The translations under genes were made by a program, and so were the position numbers. Shown here in pieces: positions 9,201 through 17,947 of a DNA stretch of 24,110 nucleotides. Source of the DNA: Saccoglossus kowalevskii (Eukaryota; Hemichordata; Enteropneusta; Harrimaniidae); assembly GCF_000003605.2 (NCBI RefSeq), contig NW_003130871.1, positions 83,405 to 107,514 on the forward strand. The letters are read 5' to 3'. Position 1 is the stretch's first letter, and every line of letters starts with the position of its first letter. The notes beneath the pieces were generated by a model. It saw only the letters and a list, made by a program, of their open reading frames with translations, was not told where the DNA came from and ran no database searches.

Positions 9201-12200
9201 AGGTTTTTTAAATATTAATAATTTTCATCAAAATAACTGAAATTTTTGCTCAGAAACATTAAATTAAGATATAATATTTTTTATAGCAAATCAGTACACC
9301 CTCGCAAATTCACTATTTCATAAAAATAGGTGCATTATTGGTGTTACAGTACGTAGATTGCAAATTATGACAAAAATGTGAGCTCAATAATTCGTACAGT
9401 TTCTTCAATAAAAATGTTTAATTACAGGTCTATTTCAACCATCAAAGGTGAACTTTTGCCATATTTGGTGAAAAAACAGTTTTCTAAACCCAAAAAAGTA
9501 GATGAAAAGTTGGCAGATATGTCTGTAATACCGGAACCTGATGAACAGCCACAAGGTTAGTAGTGTCCCTGAATGTTTTGATAGATGTAACTTTTTGAAT
9601 GATGAATTTCTATATAATGTGACCCTTGTCAAATTAGTTGTTATCATCACAGTTAAATGTTGGAATTCACTCTTATCAAGTGGCAACCATGGCTGCCAGT
9701 TTGCGGTTAAAGGCTTGCTTTCGCATTGATAGAATGTATCATGGCTGCAGCAAATCCTTTGGAACCAAAACGAAGGCTTGGAATGCAAATGAGTGAATAT
9801 TTGATAACAGTATTTAATAACGGCTTTCCAACACATGTTGAATTGCAAGGAGGAAATCACCTTAGTCTTGAATTCCTTTGACCCACAATAAATCTGGACA
9901 AAACCAATTTCTGAATTATTTCCAGCATTTTGTGCATATTTATTTTATTGATATTTCTAATAATAGTCATGAAATCACTGAAACTGATGAATTTATCTCA
10001 GGGTGCAACTTGAACCCATACAATTGAGTGCCAAATTCAAATTTTGACACAATTCACAAAATAAAATCATTTTTTTTTTTTTTTATTTCTGTAGCCAAGA
10101 GAAAATTATGTCAGTTTCATCCAAAACTATTTTCACAAAAAATACATGATAACAGGCTAAATTTTTGTGTCAACATTTTGGGGCAAAAATGTTGGTGTTC
10201 AAGGGGATAAGTATTATTATTAATCTGAAACAGTATGGTCTAATGTATCAACCAAAAATGTTGTCATAAAATGCTAAAAAAAACTTTCTTTTCTAGATGT
10301 GTTTAGTTTTTGTAAAGAAGATGAGCTGACAGCATTGACACATGATATGTCTACGTGGAATGATCATACAGGAGATATGGCAGACTGTTACCATAACGAC
10401 ATCATCCGTTGCTATGCCTACACTATGCAGAGTGGACACTGTCTTCGTGTGAATACATTGCCAGCATATATAGAAGCCAATAGAAATGTAAGTACCGTAT
10501 TGACTATAATAGTTGTGCATACACTATATATAAATGACAGAGGTATGTCTTTAGTATTTAATAATCCAGTATACAGTAAACTTAATTCTTGGATTTTGGA
10601 TGCGTTTCCAGTAGAGCTAATACTGTTTTCAGTCTACCGTGGGAACCAAAACTTTATATATACCCAATTGTTGTTGACCTCAGCAGACAGGATACACAGT
10701 GCAAAATTTTATTTGTTTATTCTTTTCTCCCTGTAACTGTTCATATGGTTTTGCTGTAATAACATTTTTTTTTTTTTAGATTTCAAAGCAGATCAGTTCT
10801 TTGCTGTTAGATGCAGAAGAGCCACTGATACACAGTGCGGCTGTCGTCAAGAATAAATCACAGGTGAGAGGAGTATGTAAAGTATTCAAAGTTGCAACCT
10901 CGGTATTCTACGAACATTAAAATGTCTAAAAACGTGAAATTACTTAGGCCAGGCAAAAAAAAATCTCTGTTTCTCGTTTCATGAAAATTATTAAAATGAG
11001 GCAGCGAGGTGATTGTAACATTTCAAACTGTATTGTTTTCAGATTGGGCATGATTGTATGATTGGAGAAGGGTCTAACTTAACAGAAAAAGTCTCTGTAA
11101 AGAAATCTATTATTGGTAAACATTGTAAAATTGGTGAGAAAGTGCGAATTTCATCGTCTATCATAATGGACCATGTTACAATATCAGATGGGTAAGGATA
11201 CTACAATATAGTTCCAGTGTCATAGAATTTTTTTTTTGAGAAAAAGTGAAATTGATCGAAGCTCTGTTATATTAGAATCATGATGAGATTTATACAAATA
11301 ACAAAAGTTAAGTTTTTTGGCCACCCCCCCCCCCAAATTACGTAATCTATCCCTGACATGCGAATGATAGGCACATGTACATCACCAACTATACAATACT
11401 GTTAATTATTATCACTATATTAAGTCCAGTTCTGTTTTATTACTTACTGCTGAACAGTTAGACTAGCAAAGTCGGAGACTTCTTTTTTGTTTAAAAAAAA
11501 TTAATTGTCAGTTTAGCCTTTTTAGCCTGATCACGAAAACTAGCGTGGCCGTGAAGGAAATCCTGACTGGACGCATCTGCAGGCGACCTCCCTGTGTTGT
11601 GAAAACCGGAGCGAAATCACTCCGGTGATTATGCTAATTAAAAGTTCTTGCTGCTGCAATGTTTGAATCATATTTCCGTTGTCATTTTTAGTCCCCGGTC
11701 AACGAAGTCCGAAAACAGGGACTATTAATTTGGGTTTGTTCCGTCTGTATGTCCATCTGTACATCCAAAGCTTTATCTCGGACACCCATTGACCGATTTC
11801 ATTCAAACTTTACATGAAGACAATACATAATGTCTTACATATGCACGTCAAGTTACTTTATGATCGGAGCAAAAATGGCCGACTGGCGTCCATTTTGGAT
11901 GTAAAATTTGCTATTTCTGATACCTAAACGTGTCCGCAGCAGTTTCTCAGAGATGACTGGGCAGATTTTGATCAAAGTTGGTATGGTGATCATACATATT
12001 GGGTTGTAGGTGCACGTCATTTTTTTTTTCGTGATTCGAACAAATATGGCCGACTGGCGTCCATTTTGTTTTTCATGGTACCCATGCTACTTTCTCTTGA
12101 ATGCAATGAACGTTTCTCTTTAAATTTTGTACAAAGATAGTATACCAATAGATACATCAACATGTAATTTGATTCAATATGACTGCCCAATGTTCAATTC

Positions 12201-13507
12201 TTGTGTAAAAACACTAAATCATAATTTTTTACAAATCCATCTCCTATTAATGATTTCAATCTAATCTCAATAACTTCATCAGCATCAAATTGATATGTCA
12301 GATCACAAAATTTTGGACAGGGACTGTGTCATTAACAATGACTTGTTGAGAGTGAAATAACTAAACTCCACCGTAATTATAACCTACACTACGCTACATT
12401 ACATTACAACAGTTTATCCCGTGTCAGCTACATTTTCAGTTCTAAACTACAAGATACGACTAGCAGCAGAACATTTGCATGTTTCAGCGAGTCATCCGCC
12501 ATTTGCATTGTGACCCAACCTTTAAAAGTTCATGTTGACACACCCACTCATGAATAATCAATGACATCATGAATAATTAATAACAGTCAAATGCCCGCAG
12601 ATGCGTCCAGTCGGGATTTCTTTCACGGTCACATTAGTTTTCGTGAAACAAAAAAGAAGTCCCAACTTTGCCAGTCCATTGAACAGTGTGCCCACTAACA
12701 GAACTGATTTTAAGCAGATCCTTAGTTAAAATGAAAGTCAGAGGGCACACTGCTTCTCAGTTCGATAATGGCAAGATAAAACGAACTAGAAGCAATTTTA
12801 TGTTTTTAATATTGCTGAAAATATCTAAATCTGTGAAAATAGTAATAAGATAAGTGAGTGAATATCCAAGACAAGTCTTTGCACAAATATTCTGTACTGT
12901 ATCTCTGTATATTTTATTTACCTGCTAGGTGTACAATTCAAGGCAGTGTGATCTGTAATAACGCAGATATCAATACCCAGTGCGAGTTGAAGGATACCTT
13001 GGTTGGTGCAGCACAGTCTATACCAGCTAAGTGTAAGTATAAAAATGTTTTGAGTCACATCAGGATTTTAATATGCCTTAACCAGTCTTAGAAGCAAAAA
13101 CAAAACTTTGAGACACCTTATGTAAGAGTGCAGAGTAGTAGAGCATTTTTTGGGCAGATTTTCAAGACAAGTGTGGGGGACATGCAGAATAATTTTGGGG
13201 TTTATGATAAAAAAAAATAGTTTGAACCATTTAATCTTGCTTGGGAAGCATCTTCTGTATTCAAGGAGGTAGTTCAAATGAGCCACCTCAATATAAACCA
13301 ATCACAGTTGTTCTAATTTGTGGAAATGGAAAAGGTTTCCTGTTCACTCGTACAACGATTATCAAACGTGACCTTTGTGTACATTGAAAAACAAAGAAGA
13401 ATTTGGCCATTTCATGTTTCAGATGATAATACTGGACTCTTTATTTCTTTGCAGCAAAATTTAATAATGAAGTTATAGTGGACAGTGAACAGATGATGGA
13501 ATTCTGA
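6253..13507 (+). CDS. EIF2B3: Translation initiation factor eIF2B subunit gamma, 11 exons
   Basis: eIF2B gamma pairs with epsilon in the catalytic part of the cytosolic guanine nucleotide exchange factor that recharges eIF2 with GTP. Exons: 6253-6400, 6899-7050, 7617-7785, 8437-8545, 9105-9194, 9428-9555, 10297-10487, 10780-10863, 11043-11191, 12929-13032, 13455-13507; phases agree and give 458 residues, close to the roughly 450 usual. Residues 1-240 are the nucleotidyltransferase-like domain: [46 protein letters not shown] and [12 protein letters not shown]. Residues about 330-450 form the left-handed beta-helix with IG hexapeptides ([25 protein letters not shown]), ending EQMMEF. The AAGRGSRM loop is closer to the canonical GxGxR motif than the vertebrate form I recall. 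The start has A at -3 and G at +4. Two donors are non-optimal (GTAGAT after exon 3, GTTAGT after exon 6). Intron 9 carries repeats. Confidence 0.96.
6401..11042 (+). other. EIF2B3 introns 1-8, mostly plain AT-rich sequence
   Basis: Introns longer than 300 bases are 6401-6898, 7051-7616, 7786-8436, 8546-9104 and 9556-10296. Apart from the inverted-repeat element in intron 4 (8667-8828) and homopolymer runs, I see no genes or structured elements. The 141-residue minus-strand frame at 9435-9860 is antisense to exon 6 and spurious. The plus-strand frame at 10299-10736 is exon 7 read into its intron. Confidence 0.6.
8667..8828. mobile_element. Short inverted-repeat element in EIF2B3 intron 4
   Basis: TATTTACTCTATTAG (8672-8686) is exactly inverted as CTAATAGAGTAAATA (8809-8823). 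The match extends a few bases outward with mismatches, giving an element of about 160 bases with no coding capacity. Inside the left end, AGAAGTGCATTCCTAATAGA also looks like a decayed direct repeat of the end motif. Confidence 0.55.
11427..12706. mobile_element. Long-TIR element, about 1.28 kb, in EIF2B3 intron 9
   Basis: The left arm (11427-11584) and right arm (12593-12706) are inverted relatives. Both start CAGTTCTGTT at the outer edge and share GACTTCTTTTTTGTTT, CACGAAAACTA and GACTGGACGCATCTGC. The left arm has a small extra insertion. The middle has no long frame, so it is non-autonomous. A second repeat (11690-12343) lies inside it. It occupies most of intron 9, which would otherwise be near the size of the other introns. 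Confidence 0.7.
11690..12343 (+). repeat. Hairpin-ended repeat AGTCCCC, copy A
   Basis: It begins with a terminal hairpin bounded by AGTCCCC and GGGACT and ends with GGGACT plus the small hairpin GTCATTAACAATGAC. It is homologous, in the opposite orientation, to 15361-16258. Inside, ATGGCCGACTGGCGTCCATT appears twice (near 11876 and 12047), marking internal sub-repeats. It is non-coding and nested within the 1.28-kb long-TIR element. Confidence 0.75.
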
Positions 13508-13765
13508 TGGATACACAATGTACTTGATCTACATTCATACTTTACCTGTAGGACTTTTTGCTGGTACATTTTGTTTACATTAATGGTGTATTGCACACGG
13601 CCACTTGCATTTGCTGATTACCCTCAAAATTTTATCCGGTAACAACAAAGATTATCTTCAGCCATTCAGTTTTTTTTTTTTTTTTAATAGAAAATATTTC
13701 ATATAATTTGATATCCCTGTTTGAAATCAATTATTGTATTAGCTCTATTAGTAGTCCATGTGTGT

Positions 13766-13801
13766 AATAAATACCAGAGGTCAGTCTATGTTCAAAATAA
13801 A
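13766..13801 (+). terminator. EIF2B3 poly(A) signals
   Basis: AATAAA occurs at 13766-13771 and again at 13796-13801, about 260-290 bases after the stop codon. Either would give a 3'UTR of roughly 300 bases. No earlier AATAAA follows the stop. Confidence 0.65.
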
Positions 13802-13829
13802 GTCATATTTCAATGATTAAGTGTGTAAT

Positions 13830-15360
13830 ACATGGAAATAATTGGTTTACATGTGCTTCTATTGGAGATCTTGTGTCGTATGGGACCCACAACTAATATA
13901 CGCACGATTCCATGCTTTTATATCAGTAAGCATTGCTATGTAAAGTAGATTTGAAATATTAAATAACGTTTGAGTGTATAATGTAAATACATTGTACATA
14001 TGTACACTACAAATTAAAACATAATACATGGGTGGTATGATGTGCCTTTTAATGGGAGACCAGAACATATTAGAGATGCAATGCAATAGACAAGTTTTGA
14101 GTAACAGCGACATCAGTCGTTTTTTCTGGACAAGAATGGGAAGCTGATTTCTGCCTCTTGCAATTTATTTGGTTTTCTGATGAACTATCAAACATTTAAG
14201 CAGCTAAATCACACCCCGTCATGCACGCATACACACGTAATTAGATTGTTTTTTACTCCAGAGTGTGCAACTTTCTAAGGTTTCGGAAAAACTTGAAACT
14301 TGTCTGGTAGACCTGCACGTATATACTGTTTGTGGACGGGCTCGTCAAATATTGTATGTTAATATTATGGGATTGGAAAGAAAGGTCCAACAAATGGTGA
14401 TATTTATCTCCACATGACAAAATTTTGTGGATTGCTTGGAGCATGTTTAAATAGGTACCTTACTGTTGGCAAAAATGTAAACAGTATTCTTTTGATGAAG
14501 ATTTTAGCCATTTTAGCCAATTAAAAGATTATACGTCCTTTTGTTCATGCTTTGATTACGATTAATGACATCAGAAAACTGAGAATAAAAAAAAAATGGA
14601 GTCACCTGATAAGTATGGAAGATGGTGAAATTTTGCATTTTTACTATGGTAGCTATAATGACATTATTTCTTCACGTCTCAAAATCATGCTTGGTGACAT
14701 GTGATGAATAAGTTGCATTTTATTATCTTCAATGTTCTTAGAAGTCTTCTAATACTCACAAACTTCATTGAAATAAATCAACAATTTGTTGTTTTCTTAG
14801 GATGCTACAACAAAGATCAGAGTTTGCCACCTACACAAAACTGTTTTTTGACCAAAATATTTTTTATCTCCACGGTTGACTTTGTCAGTGATTATTTTTA
14901 TAATTTCTTTTTATCAAATAAGTTATATTTTCAATTTTGTCTTGAAAACCAAAAGTCTGATTGCTTTGAAAATGAACATATGGATCTCTCTCAGATTTGT
15001 GATATCTTCAATTATGTAATCGAAATGTACCTTGCTAACAGCTGAGCTATCTCAGCCAATAGGCTCCACAATATGTGATTGTAACTTATGTATATCACAC
15101 ACTTAATTGAACTTGGACGCAATTGGTTGCAGAGATCTTTGATAAGAGAGCCAGGATAGTTGTTTTTCCCCCTCAAATAGTCTCCCATTTTCACCAGTCA
15201 TTCTCCCACTGTCCCTCTTGACCTATTTAACCATAATGTTAGGACAATTGGATAAGAAAAAATGGGCAAAAAATTGCACTATGTCTCCTTACTCTTGGCG
15301 AGCTCTCGGCATGCATACGAGTCTGTCTATTAGGTGGGACAGAACCCGCTTTGCTAATAA
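13830..15360. other. Intergenic between EIF2B3 and repeat copy B, no gene found
   Basis: AT-rich DNA. The 114-residue frame at 14701-15045 has no ATG at its first codon (GTG), is rich in Phe/Ile/Leu/Asn as expected of AT-rich chance sequence, and shows no motif. Nothing else here could be supported. Confidence 0.55.
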
Positions 15361-16258
15361 CAAGTCATTGTTAATGACACAGTCCCCGTCCAAACTTTTG
15401 TAATCTGACATATCAATTTGATGCTGATGAAGTCATTGAGATTAGATTGAAACCATTAATAGGAGATGGATTTGTAAAAAAAAATATGATTTAGTGCTTT
15501 TACACAAGAATTGAACATTGGGCAGTCATATTGAATCTAATTACAAAAATAATGCTCATGTTGATGTATCTTGGTATACTGTCTTTGTACAAAATTTAAA
15601 CAGAAATGTTCATTGCATTCATTGGAAAGTAGGCATCGGTATCATGAAAAACAAAATGGCCACCAGTCAGCCATATTGGCTTGAATCACAGAAAAAATAT
15701 GACATGCAACTATAACCCAATATGTATGATCATCATACCAACTTTGATCTAAATTGGCCCAGTCATCTCTGAGAAACAGCTCTGGACATGTAAAGAATGA
15801 CGATTTAATGCTTTTACAGGGAATTTGGGCGTCGGTCAGCCATATTGAATCGAATCACAAAAATAATGTTGGTACAAATGTATCCCTTGGTATACTATCT
15901 TTGTACAAAATTTAAACAGAAACGTTCATGGCCACCAGGCGGCCATATTTGTTTGAATCACGAAAAAAAAATGACGTGCACCTACAACCCAATATGTATG
16001 ATCATCATACCAACTTTGATCCGAATCGGCCAGGTCATCTCCGAGAAACTGCTGCGGAAACGTATCAGTCGGCTATTTTTGCTCCGATCATAAAGTAACT
16101 TGACGTGCATATGCAAGACATTATGTATTGTCTTCATGTAAAGTTTGAATGAAATCCGTCAATGGGTGTCCGAGATATAGCTCTGGACATACGGACAGAC
16201 GGAATGAACCCAAATTAATAGTCCCCGTTTTCGGACTTCGTCCGAATGGGGACTAATA
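15361..16258 (-). repeat. Hairpin-ended repeat AGTCCCC, copy B, with internal duplication
   Basis: On the minus strand it starts at 16258 with a near-perfect terminal hairpin: AGTCCCC, then TTCGGAC/GTCCGAA stems, then GGGGACT. It ends near 15361 with GGGACT and GTCATTAACAATGAC. A unit of about 317 bases is duplicated inside: GCTTTTACA, TTGGTATACT, TTTGTACAAAATTTAAACAG and AACCCAATATGTATGATCAT occur near 15496-15730 and again near 15813-16005. Copy A in EIF2B3 intron 9 has one unit. It is non-coding; short frames across it are chance. Confidence 0.75.
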
Positions 16259-16414
16259 AGAAGACTGACTATACCTCCATTTTGCTATCAGGAATGTCTT
16301 CATCACATGAACACTATTGAAGATGTACCGGTATTAATCCCAGAATAGACAATCGTTAGATGACAAGCCACACCATAGAGGATAATAATAGTGTAAAATA
16401 CCCGCTGTAAAATT

Positions 16415-16650
16415 AACTAGTAGCACAGTGGTTGTTGCATTGGACTCGTGCTTGATAGACAAGAGTTCAATCTATCTGTGTTGAACATCAAAAAGGGATG
16501 ATCCCAACTAATTTCTACTAATTGGCAAAGATAATTTGTTTACCAATGAATAAGGCTTTTGGATACCTTGGTTAATGACTCGCAGATGCTTGTTTGACCC
16601 AGTCTGGATAGCGCATTAAAATAATATTATTATGATTGGAACTATCACTA
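16415..16650 (+). repeat. tRNA-derived SINE
   Basis: TAGCACAGTGG at 16421-16431 matches the A box of RNA polymerase III tRNA promoters. AGTTCAATCT at 16464-16473 is a decayed B box at tRNA-like spacing, with GGACTCGTG between. The head is followed by an unrelated body and a short AAT-rich tail near 16616-16635. It cannot fold as a functional tRNA, so a SINE is the best call. GGATAGCGCATTAAAAT at 16606-16622 also occurs in the retroposon at 22279-22295. Confidence 0.6.
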
Positions 16651-17395
16651 TCACACAGTCCCAAATTTAGAATGTGACAAACTGTATTATATATCAACAT
16701 TCTCTCTTACAATTTGGACACAAAAAACAGAAGATAAAACTAACAATGTCCGACACCGTCACCTGGCTCCAGGAACGAACAAATTTTTAAAAAATTTGTG
16801 TTCCAGTATATTTATCCTTCTTATTTTTGTGCACAAATTTATTCCAATTCGCCATAGTATTTGCACTCTATCAAATCTATCAACAATGCCTGTATTGAAA
16901 AGGATATGATTTAAATATTCATGATCGGACGACGACTCTGATATTATTAAACTATATTTTCTATTTAAAGTTAATGTCAAAAATGTAACTCTTAGTTCTA
17001 TTTCTGTGCTATACCACTCTTGGTCATACAACCCATTGTTCTGACCATATGTTTATTCCTGTAAATCTACACGACTCTTTGTCCTAATGCTAATTTTATA
17101 AACAGGGTTTAATTGCTACAAATAACTGTACATGCTTTGTAAATCACCATTGTAAATCAGACTTTGCACCTTGGATTTAGCCTTTTAGTCAAGATGCAAA
17201 TGTCTGGAGTTGACGAGCAGATGCAATTCATCCTGACAAGTATGAGAAAGGGTAGAGCCTCAATCGACTGAGCTATTGCAATTTACAAGAGGTTTTTGGT
17301 TAGAAAATGCACTCATAAGAATGCACTCATTTCAATGTCACATATGCTATACATTCAATTATTCAGGAGCTAATTAAAATAGTACAGGATAAACC
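16651..17395. other. Intergenic, no gene recognised
   Basis: AT-rich sequence. A near-palindrome GGAACGAACAAATTTTT / AAAAAATTTGTGTTCC at 16772-16804 would form a hairpin. The 90-residue minus-strand frame at 16759-17031 has no recognisable motif, and its last codons cover this hairpin. Confidence 0.45.
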
Positions 17396-17401
17396 TTTAT
17401 T
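17396..17401 (-). terminator. Possible RMI2 poly(A) signal
   Basis: TTTATT on the plus strand is AATAAA on the minus strand, about 550 bases after the RMI2 stop. It is the nearest canonical hexamer I find downstream. The 3'UTR end is therefore tentative. Confidence 0.35.
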
Positions 17402-17947
17402 ATTTATGTGAATTAATCTTTGTTAATTCATGCATGGAGTCAAATTCGCTAAAATGGCATGCAGCTATTTAAACATGTTTTACGGTATTCTTCATATGTA
17501 ACCAATTCCTCAGAGTCAGGGTAAATGGTACTAACTCAAAAATATCAAATTTGCAGTTAAAACCCAACTTGAGCAACTTTTTCAATACGATGAGGAATGC
17601 TCATTCTTGTGTAGATTCCAAACCTTGACAGCCCAAAGTTCACAAATGTAGTGAAAGAAAGTAAAATATGCAAATTACTGATTTGCATATACATGAACCA
17701 AAACAGGATGTTACAAGGTGATTAATAATCTGCATATAAATAAAAGCGAGCAGTAATAGAAGTGGTATAAGCTCACAAAAATCTGTCCAAAAAGTACCAG
17801 TAAATACAAGCACGTTGATTGGTGCATTTGCAAGGTCTTAGCTGTAATACACCAATGAGAGCCTATGTTACACTGAGAGCCGCAATGGTCATGGTGTATA
17901 AAAAAAAAATTTGTTAACACATTAAAATTATAAATAGTAGATCTTTC

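Noticed and set aside
9435-9860. 141-codon minus-strand frame, one of the longest open frames in the window
   Set aside because: It is antisense to EIF2B3 exon 6 and adjacent intron, has no motif, and the plus-strand exon is certain.
14701-15045. 114-codon plus-strand frame downstream of EIF2B3
   Set aside because: Its first codon is GTG, the composition is that of AT-rich noise and there is no motif or splice support.
16421-16500. Functional tRNA gene
   Set aside because: The B box is decayed and no full cloverleaf can be formed; the body continues as a SINE.
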